Origin: Bacillota bacterium
GTDB lineage: Bacteria; Bacillota; Clostridia; Lachnospirales; Lachnospiraceae
Assembly (NCBI GenBank): GCA_023425485.1
Contig: JAFACO010000547.1
Span: forward strand, 1 to 5,044
Direction: 5' to 3'
Length of the DNA stretch: 5,044 bases
This document shows positions 1 through 5,044 of the stretch, in pieces (the stretch's first letter is position 1; the number at the start of each line of letters is the position of its first letter). Under the pieces are notes generated by a model. The model made no database searches, was not told the DNA's origin, and saw only the letters and a program-made list of their open reading frames with translations. The translations under genes and the position numbers were made by a program.

Positions 1-3
1 ACT

Positions 4-10
4 AAGGAGA
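4..10 (+). promoter_or_regulatory. Ribosome binding site of the FliD-like gene
   Basis: AAGGAGA lies 6 bases before the ATG at 17 (7 if only AAGGAG is counted). It is a strong Shine-Dalgarno match and decides this start. The promoter is not in the window, so the gene may be expressed from further upstream or in an operon. Confidence 0.85.
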
Positions 11-16
11 GTTGTT

Positions 17-1294
17 ATGCTGCAGGTATATAACAATTTGATTGAAGGATTATCCGATTCAAAGAAGATGAAGTATCCTATCAGCAGAAAAGATGATGTT
101 AAAAGGGTTTATAAGGATATTATAAACCTAAGTAAAAACTCGCCCTTTTTTAAGATAAGTCTTACGAAAGAAAATCAGGAATTTACAATTGGAGTAAAGG
201 AAGCCGCATTAATAATGAAATCAAGGATTGAAGAAATGAGAGATCCAGAGTTTAGCGGTTTTGAACGAAAAGAAGTAATAGTAAATAAAAAGGGAGTTCT
301 TGATGCGATCCTAATGGAGCAAGATACAAGTAAGCTCCCTTCAAATATTGATTTAGAAGTTCATTCTTTGGCGCAGGCACAAGTTAATAAAGGAAAAGAA
401 CATATACCTACAACTCGAGGCTTAGCAGTCGGGGAATATGATTTCACGGTACAGGTAGGTGAGGATACCTATGAGCTTAAGTTCCTGCAAGAGAATAAAA
501 CGGAAAATCAGGATACCCTAAAGAGAATGGCACAGTTAATTAATCAGTCTGTATGGGGATTAACTGCAAGTGTGGAGAAGAGCTCCTCAAATGATTCTAT
601 AAGACTCGAGATCACAGCGGATAAAACAGGAAGATATGGAGCAAGGGCTTTTTCCTTCGCAGAATCGGATAGTTATTATAGCGGAGCAATTTATTTCTTC
701 GGCCTTAATCGTGTAGAACAAGAGGCTGCTTACGCAAGTTTTTCATTAAATGGAGTAGAAAAGCAGTCGGCATCGAATGAATTCACGTTGGAAAACACAA
801 TACAGATTAATCTGCATAGAAGCAGTGAAGAACCGGTAGCACTGCGAATTGTTTCGGATAGTAAGAAGATATTATCCTCTGTTGAGGAGATATTGGATAC
901 TCATAATAACCTGATAAAACTTGCCTCTGACAGAACGATGAATTCGGAAGAGCATTTCAAAGCGTTAAGGCTTATTAGCGAGATGAAGGGACTTAGAGAA
1001 CTTCATCAGGTGGAACTGGAAAGTTGCGGTATAATCGCAAACGAGGATGGGACACTTGATGTTGATAAAAGAATAGCAGTTTCTGCAGCAGAAGATGGAA
1101 AAATGGAACAGCTCTTTGAGCAAAAAAACGGATTTATTGCAGGTCTGCTTAAAAAAGCAGAGGTGGTTGCAATAAATCCAATGGAGTATCTGGATAAAAC
1201 GATTGTCACCTACCCAAACAACGAGGGGATTTTACTACGAAATCCATATATCACCTCCGTGTACAGTGGGTTATTCTTTAATTCATATTGTTAA
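17..1294 (+). CDS. FliD-like (flagellar hook-associated protein 2-like) protein of uncertain function
   Basis: A 425-residue protein with no signal peptide or membrane segment. Residues about 110-305 read like the central part of FliD, the flagellar filament cap: a LAQAQVNKG segment (118-126), a G-Y-F-V strand motif (139-145), an N-D-L-A-IN helix motif (163-176), a GLTASV strand (181-186), and a FSLNGV...SNEFTLEN stretch (242-260), followed by PVALRIVSD and a helix containing THNNLIKLA. The first 100 residues (VYKDIINLSKNSPFFKI, then FTIGVKEAA) lack the usual FliD N-terminal GL-SGLD motif. The end (NPYITSVYSGLFFNSYC) is not a typical FliD coiled coil and finishes on a cysteine. From memory, similar FliD-like proteins occur in Lachnospiraceae, usually annotated as hypothetical. 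A role in flagellar cap or surface-fibre assembly is inferred, not shown. The start is fixed by a strong ribosome binding site. The 3' end overlaps the convergent regulator gene by 17 bp. Confidence 0.75.
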   Translation: MLQVYNNLIEGLSDSKKMKYPISRKDDVKRVYKDIINLSKNSPFFKISLTKENQEFTIGVKEAALIMKSRIEEMRDPEFSGFERKEVIVNKKGVLDAILMEQDTSKLPSNIDLEVHSLAQAQVNKGKEHIPTTRGLAVGEYDFTVQVGEDTYELKFLQENKTENQDTLKRMAQLINQSVWGLTASVEKSSSNDSIRLEITADKTGRYGARAFSFAESDSYYSGAIYFFGLNRVEQEAAYASFSLNGVEKQSASNEFTLENTIQINLHRSSEEPVALRIVSDSKKILSSVEEILDTHNNLIKLASDRTMNSEEHFKALRLISEMKGLRELHQVELESCGIIANEDGTLDVDKRIAVSAAEDGKMEQLFEQKNGFIAGLLKKAEVVAINPMEYLDKTIVTYPNNEGILLRNPYITSVYSGLFFNSYC

Positions 1295-2540
1295 TAAATG
1301 AGTTGGCCTTTACATATTCACTGGGTGTAATGCCAATTCTTTTTTTGAAAATACGACTAAAATAATTCGGGTCTTTATAGCCTACCATAAAACAAACTTC
1401 ACTTACAGTTAAGTTTGGATTTAGTAATAGCTCTTTTGCTTTTCTTACTCGGAGCATAGATAACCAGTCAATATAATTAAAGCCAGTACTCTTTTTTAGC
1501 AATTTACTAAAATACTGCGGACTAATATTAACATGTTCTGCCATGGCTTCAAGGGTGATATCGTCTGCGTAATGTTCTTCCAAATATTCTTTTGCTGCTT
1601 TCACAATATCATTTGTATAATCAATTGCTTTCTGTGGCTTTGCATAGCTGGTTATATAATAGAACTGTTGATAGGCGTAATCCACCAGTTTCTCCGGAGT
1701 GCATAACATCATGTCTGTTAAAATTCTGATATATTCTAAAGAAATAATGTCGTTTTGATTATCAAGTCCCAAAGCGTGATGTGTAAGAACAAGAAGTTCA
1801 ATAATCTTACTTCGTTTTGCTTCTACAGATAGATTGTTAAGCTCGGACATTAATAATCCAAAATAAGAATAGGCATCCGGTTTGTGGAGTCTTACAGCCT
1901 CAATCAGATGATTTTCGGCAATATGATAGTCAAAGTCTGCTGTAGTCCGCTCTTTCTTCCAATCTAAATAATAAGAATAACAGGAATTATCATTGTGATA
2001 AATTGAAGTTAATGCATCCAAGTAAGAAGAAAAAATGGAAAATAGACTATGGATGCCACCTACACTAATTGTCGCAGTTACCTGATATTTTTCATTCATT
2101 AACTGTGACAAGTCCTGATATATCTGATAACTTTCTTTTCTGTGAACTTCTTCGGTGATTGGAATATCATCACTAATTAACAATATAATACGCTTGGTCA
2201 ACAAGGGACCTACCACGCAGCTCTTATAGGACAAAGCCTGTTTAATCAGCTGATGTAGTTCGAATTCATTTATTGCATTACTTTCTGGAGTGTTGCTAAA
2301 TGGGTCGGAAAGCTCCAGAAGCACAACATAAACATACGCCTTAATATTTAACTTTTGCTGAAAAGCCATTATTTCATTAGCCTGACAACCTCGAAAGAAC
2401 AGGGAAAACATGATGCTTCTCTCAAGAATTGTTAGGAATTCATCTTTTGTTAGGTTTTGGTTCGGGGTTAAAAGATCATTCTGGAGATCATTCCAAAAAT
2501 CTCTTTGGTTCATAGAACTTGAATTATCTACAATACGCAT
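1278..2540 (-). CDS. AraC-family transcriptional regulator (YesN-like, without receiver domain)
   Basis: A 420-residue cytoplasmic DNA-binding protein. Residues about 311-409 form a full AraC/XylS domain with two helix-turn-helix units: DITLEAMAEHVNISPQYFSKLLKK (in two parts, 327-350) and LTVSEVCFMVGYKDPNYFSRIFKK (377-400), ending in the family signature GITPSEYV. Residues about 65-185 resemble the degenerate GGDEF-like linker of YesN-type response regulators (TATISVGG, then SSYLDALTSIY). Residues 205-300 are helical and of unknown function. There is no N-terminal receiver domain with its phospho-acceptor Asp, and no transmembrane sensor, so the protein probably senses a cytoplasmic ligand or partner. 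The start is set by an excellent AAGGAGGTG site; the next Met (codon 10) has none. It is divergent from the protease gene and may regulate it (inference). No convincing terminator is seen after its stop, so its transcript may run antisense into the FliD-like gene. Confidence 0.93.
   Translation of the reverse strand: MRIVDNSSSMNQRDFWNDLQNDLLTPNQNLTKDEFLTILERSIMFSLFFRGCQANEIMAFQQKLNIKAYVYVVLLELSDPFSNTPESNAINEFELHQLIKQALSYKSCVVGPLLTKRIILLISDDIPITEEVHRKESYQIYQDLSQLMNEKYQVTATISVGGIHSLFSIFSSYLDALTSIYHNDNSCYSYYLDWKKERTTADFDYHIAENHLIEAVRLHKPDAYSYFGLLMSELNNLSVEAKRSKIIELLVLTHHALGLDNQNDIISLEYIRILTDMMLCTPEKLVDYAYQQFYYITSYAKPQKAIDYTNDIVKAAKEYLEEHYADDITLEAMAEHVNISPQYFSKLLKKSTGFNYIDWLSMLRVRKAKELLLNPNLTVSEVCFMVGYKDPNYFSRIFKKRIGITPSEYVKANSFINNMN
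1300..1346 (+). terminator. Rho-independent terminator of the FliD-like gene, inside the regulator gene
   Basis: GAGTTGGC (1300-1307) pairs with GCCAATTC (1332-1339), 8 bp with one G-U. A second 5-bp stem, TTACA (1310-1314) with TGTAA (1326-1330), stacks inside it. A run of seven T follows directly at 1340-1346. It begins 5 bases after the TAA of the FliD-like gene, the expected position. The same bases encode the regulator's C-terminal KKRIGITPSEYVKAN region on the other strand. In the minus direction no T-run follows the stem, so it should work only for plus-strand transcription. Confidence 0.7.
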
Positions 2541-2545
2541 AGAGA

Positions 2546-2554
2546 CACCTCCTT
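2546..2554 (-). promoter_or_regulatory. Ribosome binding site of the AraC-family regulator
   Basis: Read on the minus strand this is AAGGAGGTG, complementary to the end of 16S rRNA over its full length, 5 bases before the ATG at 2540 (7 from the GGAGG core). It fixes the start and predicts efficient translation. Confidence 0.88.
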
Positions 2555-2616
2555 AATGAGGGTAATAGGTATTTGTGGTGTAAAGGTATATAAATAATAC
2601 GTGTTGATTTAATCAT

Positions 2617-2645
2617 AGTATAGCATAATATACCAATAATTGCAC
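2617..2645 (-). promoter_or_regulatory. Extended -10 promoter of the regulator gene
   Basis: On the minus strand TATGCTATACT occupies 2627-2617: a -10 box TATACT directly preceded by the Gram-positive TRTGn extension. The -35 region 17 bases upstream (GTGCAA, 2645-2640) matches TTGACA at only 3 of 6 positions, acceptable for an extended -10 promoter. Transcription would start near 2610, giving a leader of about 70 bases. Confidence 0.6.
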
Positions 2646-2668
2646 TGACAAAATTATACAATCATAAA

Positions 2669-2688
2669 GACGTAATATGTCGTAACAT
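2669..2688. repeat. Tandem 10-bp direct repeat in the divergent intergenic region
   Basis: GACGTAATAT (2669-2678) is followed at once by GTCGTAACAT (2679-2688), 8 of 10 bases identical and one helical turn apart. The first 13 bases (2669-2681) also form an imperfect palindrome, GAC...GTC. The site lies about 60 bases upstream of the predicted regulator transcription start and 70-90 bases upstream of the protease -10 box. It could be an operator for the adjacent AraC-family protein, but in such AT-rich DNA a chance repeat is possible. Confidence 0.35.
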
Positions 2689-2758
2689 AAACTTAATTTT
2701 TATAAAGGATTCTTAATTTTTTTGCCATAAGATTGCCAATTGTAAAGGCTACGATAGC

Positions 2759-2764
2759 TATAAT
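2759..2764 (+). promoter_or_regulatory. Candidate -10 box of the protease promoter
   Basis: A perfect TATAAT lies 36 bases before the protease ATG, so transcription would start near 2771 with a leader of about 30 bases. There is no good -35 at standard spacing: TTGCCA (2733-2738) is 20 bases away, the hexamer at 17 bases (CCAATT) is poor, and there is no TG extension. Such weak promoters often need an activator, which fits the divergent AraC gene (inference). Confidence 0.45.
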
Positions 2765-2786
2765 AGGACAGATAGATGGACAGAAT

Positions 2787-2791
2787 GGAGG
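2787..2791 (+). promoter_or_regulatory. Ribosome binding site of the protease gene
   Basis: GGAGG lies 9 bases before the ATG at 2801, normal spacing for a Firmicute. It supports this start, which is also the one that includes the signal peptide. Confidence 0.85.
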
Positions 2792-2800
2792 TTTCTAATA

Positions 2801-4801
2801 ATGAACATTAAAATATATTACAAAAAAATCATTATAAAGACAACGACTTTCTTGCTTCTGGCTCTTTCCTTGCTCTTATTCAACACAGTGAGTAAAAAGA
2901 ATGAAATTAGCTTATTTGCAATAAGTAATGACCCATTCTCACAAGCACAGTGGTACCTGGATAATCCAGGAAGCTATACGAATCTATCCGGAGTGATGAT
3001 GAATGAAATTAAGTCTACTGCAGGGATAGATATGGATGTAGCTGATGCCTGGAGTGAGATGAAAGGATCAGTAAAAGAAAAACGAGAAGTAGTGGTTGCA
3101 ATCATAGATACAGGAGTTGACTATTTACATCCGGATCTTGCAGATCATATGTGGATCAATAAGGGCGAAATTCCTGGAGACAATATAGATAATGATAACA
3201 ATGGTTATGTTGATGATATTTACGGCTGGGACTATTATAATAATGATAATACGATAGGCCATTATGTATATTCTAAAAAGTTCAATAAGAATATTGCATC
3301 CCCATTAGATAACGATGATCATGGCACTCATATTGCAGGAATCATTGCAGCAATAGCCAATAATAATACAGGGATAGCGGGAATTGCTTCTAATATTAAT
3401 ATAAAGATAATGTCATTAAAAATTACTGGTGGTCCAGATGGTGATGGTGATTTAGCAGATGCTAAAAAAGCTATTCAGTATGCAACTATGATGGGTGCAG
3501 ACATTTGTAATTTAAGTTGGGGTACCAATATCTACTCAGCAGAGTTAGAAGAGGCAATGAGAGAGTCTGACATGTTATTTGTGGCAGCAGCAGGTAATAC
3601 TGGCGATAATAATGATGTAATCCCAGTTTATCCGGCAAGTTTTGCACTGGATAACTTAATATCCGTAACTTTCATTGATGCGGACGGAGAAATGACTCCT
3701 TATTCAAATTATGGTATGAACTCTGTTGACATTGCAGCACCGGGTGAGGATATATACAGTACAATCGTAGGAGGTTACGGAGCAATGAGCGGTTCCTCCA
3801 TGGCAGCACCTCAGGTTTCAGCTATAGCGGCGTTATTATACGCATCTTCAGACCATTTATATGCAGCAAATGTAAAGAATTTAATCGTTAATAATTTCAA
3901 GGAATTATCAGGGTTGACAGGATATATGGCACATGCAGGCATTCCAAGTGCTCTCAAGGCGGTTAAATCACTGGCCAAGTTAGAAAAGGATGAGGAAGCA
4001 CCAATTATCAGCTTTCAGACAATATATAATAAGGATAAGATGACAGTTCCGGTTTCGGTTGTGGATGGAGGAACTTCACAGGTCAGAGTTATAAAGTGGA
4101 TATACGGTGTAAAAACTGTGGCAGATTTTAAACGTGGTGTAAATGGTACAACAATTATTGGCGGAAAAGTCGATTTGACAAAGGCGGGCAAATATACCTT
4201 TTATGTGGCAGATTATGCAGGGAATGAAAGCGTGCAAGTATATGAGGTGCTTGGAGATACTTCACCGCCAAAACTAAATTCAAGTTTTAGGGTGGCGAGT
4301 GACTATAAAACCAGGACAGTCACGATTAATGTGAAGGATGAAGAAAGTGGCTTGAAGCGCTTAAAATATATGAAAGGTACAAAAAAAGCACAAGATTTTC
4401 TCCCTTCTGGAGCAGGAACAGAAATTGCAGTTCAGAATGGAAAAGGAAGTTTTAAGGTAAAGAAAGACGGAATATATACCATATTTGCAGTGGATAATAG
4501 GGGTAATATTTCTGTAAAGCCGATTATTATCAAAACAGTGAAAGCTACACAATTATCGCTTTCACAAACAAGTATAAATTCAAAAGTTGGTGATACCTAT
4601 GTACTGAGGGCAATTGCCAATCCTTCCGGAAGCACCGATACCATTACATTTACTAGTACAGATGATAAAATAGCTGAAGTATCCGCTACAGGTAAAGTGA
4701 CCATGAAGGCAAAAGGGAAAGTATACATAACTGTAAAAACTGCCAGCGGTCTAAAAGCGAAGTGTTTAATTATAGTCAACACAGGCAAATCAAGCGGTTA
4801 A
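2801..4801 (+). CDS. Secreted subtilisin-like (S8 family) serine protease with Ig-like repeats and Big_2 domain
   Basis: A 666-residue endopeptidase predicted to act outside the cell. Residues 1-40 are an export signal: lysines at 8, 9 and 13, a hydrophobic core at about 16-28, and possible cleavage near LFA (40). The catalytic domain spans about 43-395, with Asp103 (IIDTGVD), His174 (DDHGTHIAG), oxyanion Asn266 (AAAGN) and Ser333 (SGSSMAAP), so the triad is complete. An Asp/Asn-rich segment at 127-144 (DNIDNDNNGYVDDIYGWD) is typical of a clostridial/Bacteroidetes subgroup and may bind calcium. No classical I9 propeptide is evident: the domain starts almost at once with QWYLDNP (50-56). Two Ig-like repeats follow (about 400-485 and 488-578), then a Big_2 domain (about 582-660). 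There is no LPXTG or other sorting signal, so Big_2 may mediate wall association or the protein may be released. The natural substrate is unknown. The gene is monocistronic: it has its own ribosome binding site and a strong terminator. A divergent AraC gene is the likely regulator (inference). Confidence 0.95.
   Translation: MNIKIYYKKIIIKTTTFLLLALSLLLFNTVSKKNEISLFAISNDPFSQAQWYLDNPGSYTNLSGVMMNEIKSTAGIDMDVADAWSEMKGSVKEKREVVVAIIDTGVDYLHPDLADHMWINKGEIPGDNIDNDNNGYVDDIYGWDYYNNDNTIGHYVYSKKFNKNIASPLDNDDHGTHIAGIIAAIANNNTGIAGIASNINIKIMSLKITGGPDGDGDLADAKKAIQYATMMGADICNLSWGTNIYSAELEEAMRESDMLFVAAAGNTGDNNDVIPVYPASFALDNLISVTFIDADGEMTPYSNYGMNSVDIAAPGEDIYSTIVGGYGAMSGSSMAAPQVSAIAALLYASSDHLYAANVKNLIVNNFKELSGLTGYMAHAGIPSALKAVKSLAKLEKDEEAPIISFQTIYNKDKMTVPVSVVDGGTSQVRVIKWIYGVKTVADFKRGVNGTTIIGGKVDLTKAGKYTFYVADYAGNESVQVYEVLGDTSPPKLNSSFRVASDYKTRTVTINVKDEESGLKRLKYMKGTKKAQDFLPSGAGTEIAVQNGKGSFKVKKDGIYTIFAVDNRGNISVKPIIIKTVKATQLSLSQTSINSKVGDTYVLRAIANPSGSTDTITFTSTDDKIAEVSATGKVTMKAKGKVYITVKTASGLKAKCLIIVNTGKSSG
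3998..4534 (+). repeat. Two tandem Ig-like repeats encoded in the protease C-terminal half
   Basis: Residues about 400-485 and 488-578 align with each other. IKWIYGVKTVADFKRG (431-446) matches LKYMKGTKKAQDFLPSG (521-537), and GKYTFYVADYAGNESV (463-478) matches GIYTIFAVDNRGNISV (557-572), offset by 90-94 residues. The shared G-YT-(A/V)D--GN-SV signature is that of an extracellular beta-sandwich. Divergence is clear at protein level, so this is an old duplication. Confidence 0.75.
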
Positions 4802-4816
4802 AAAATATAAAAAATC

Positions 4817-4868
4817 AAGGATAAGTCTATTGGATAGGAAAATTTCAATAGACTTATCTTTATTTTTG
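4817..4868 (+). terminator. Rho-independent terminator of the protease gene
   Basis: GATAAGTCTATTG (4820-4832) and CAATAGACTTATC (4846-4858) form a perfect 13-bp stem with a 13-base loop. One G-U and two A-U pairs extend it at the base (4817-4819 with 4859-4861). The T-rich tract TTTATTTTTG follows (to 4868). It starts 16 bases after the protease stop codon. An A-rich run before the stem could make it partly bidirectional. Confidence 0.92.
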
Positions 4869-4911
4869 TGTTATTATTACTAAATATCAGGAAAAGCCTA
4901 AGAAAAATATA

Positions 4912-4940
4912 TTGACGGCACAACGTGTCTATGATATATT
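4912..4940 (+). promoter_or_regulatory. Sigma-A-type promoter of the downstream gene
   Basis: TTGACG (4912-4917), 17 bases, then TATATT (4935-4940), preceded by TGA, an extended -10. Both boxes match consensus at 5 of 6. It lies after the protease terminator and would start transcription near 4947, beginning a new unit. Confidence 0.75.
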
Positions 4941-4970
4941 TAGTAAGCGAAGAAAGAGGGCTTTTTTTTT

Positions 4971-5044
4971 ATGCCTAAAAAACGGCCCAAATCAAGGTAC
5001 ATTTGCACAACAGAAATTGGAGGTGGATATTGTGCGCGTAAAAA
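4971..5044 (+). CDS. Possible start of a gene cut by the window edge, or a leader ORF
   Basis: From ATG 4971 the frame is open for 24 codons to the window end, reading MPKKRPKSRY, then ICTTEIGGGYCARK. I do not recognise it. A modest GAGGG site (4956-4960) sits 10 bases upstream, separated by nine T, and the predicted transcription start is only about 24 bases before the ATG. Against it, CGG, CCC, AGG and GCG codons are unlike the AT-rich codon use of the neighbours, and a stronger ribosome binding site lies further on at 5019 for a GTG at 5032 in another frame. Either this is the true N-terminus or it is a short leader peptide in front of the GTG-started gene. The window ends too soon to decide. 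Confidence 0.35.
   Translation, partial: MPKKRPKSRYICTTEIGGGYCARK
5019..5034 (+). promoter_or_regulatory. Strong ribosome binding site and possible GTG start
   Basis: GGAGGTG (5019-5025) precedes a GTG at 5032 (8 bases from the GGAGG core), which would begin Met-Arg-Val-Lys. The match is as good as those of the complete genes here, so the main downstream gene may start at this GTG, with a leader of about 85 bases. The same bases encode Gly-Gly in the frame from ATG 4971, so the match could be incidental. Confidence 0.42.

Noticed and set aside
1145..1160. CTGCTT-AAAA-AAGCAG hairpin within the FliD-like gene, possible terminator for the regulator transcript
   Set aside because: Only a 6-bp stem. 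No T-run follows on the plus strand, and on the minus strand the T-run is 12 or more bases beyond the stem. Best explained by coding sequence (LKKAE).
1006..1209. 67-codon minus-strand ORF
   Set aside because: Lies wholly inside the FliD-like gene, has no ribosome binding site, and its Ser/Pro-rich translation is typical of an antisense shadow.
1227..1245. GGATTT/AAATCC hairpin near the end of the FliD-like gene, possible regulator terminator
   Set aside because: Weak 6-bp stem without a following T-run in either direction.
2645..2678. CTGACA as a -35 box for a plus-strand promoter
   Set aside because: No -10 box lies at 16-18 bases; the nearest TAATAT is 22 bases away.
2728..2757. Sigma-D (flagellar) type promoter, TAAGATTG and TACGATAG, upstream of the protease
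   Set aside because: Spacing is about 14 bases between the extended boxes instead of about 11, and both boxes carry mismatches. The TATAAT just downstream is a simpler explanation.
2754..2761. ATAGCTAT perfect 8-bp palindrome overlapping the protease -10 box
   Set aside because: Too short and AT-rich to separate from chance without comparative data.
4361..4788. Two 63-codon minus-strand ORFs in the protease 3' half
   Set aside because: Both are antisense to well-supported Ig-like and Big_2 coding sequence and have no recognisable motif or good start signal.
4892..4965. AAAAGCC / GGCTTTT inverted repeat bracketing the last promoter, possible mobile-element ends or terminator
   Set aside because: Only 7 bp with about 60 bases between arms. 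No target duplication or transposase is present, and the promoter lies between the arms so the transcript would not contain both.

Overview
The window looks like chromosomal DNA of a low-GC, spore-former-type Firmicute, most likely a Lachnospiraceae/Lachnoclostridium-like Clostridium. This is inferred from the AT-rich composition, strong AAGGAGG-type ribosome binding sites, TRTGn extended -10 promoters, and the protein types: a FliD-like protein, an AraC regulator of the YesN lineage, and an S8 protease with Ig-like and Big_2 domains. No rRNA, tRNA, CRISPR array, insertion sequence or phage gene is visible.

Layout. (1) 17-1294, plus strand: a 425-residue protein whose middle resembles the flagellar cap/hook-associated protein FliD but whose ends do not. 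(2) 1278-2540, minus strand: a 420-residue AraC-family regulator, convergent with gene 1 and overlapping it by 17 bp at the 3' ends. A rho-independent terminator for gene 1 is written inside the 3' coding end of the regulator (1300-1346). (3) 2541-2800: a 260-bp divergent intergenic region with an extended -10 promoter for the regulator, a TATAAT box for the protease, and short repeats that could be operators. (4) 2801-4801, plus strand: a secreted subtilisin-like serine protease (666 residues) with an intact catalytic triad, two tandem Ig-like repeats and a C-terminal Big_2 domain, followed by a strong intrinsic terminator (4817-4868). (5) 4869-5044: a good sigma-A-type promoter and the leader or start of another plus-strand gene cut by the window edge. 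Its start is ambiguous: ATG 4971, or GTG 5032 with a near-perfect Shine-Dalgarno.

How they may work together. The regulator and protease are divergently transcribed from one intergenic region, a common arrangement for a local regulator and its target. That link is an inference. The FliD-like gene appears to end its own transcription unit and may belong to a surface or flagellar locus to the left of the window. No complete, clearly undescribed multi-gene system is visible. The most notable items are the overprinted terminator, the divergent regulator-protease pair with its repeats, and the FliD-like protein of unknown role.
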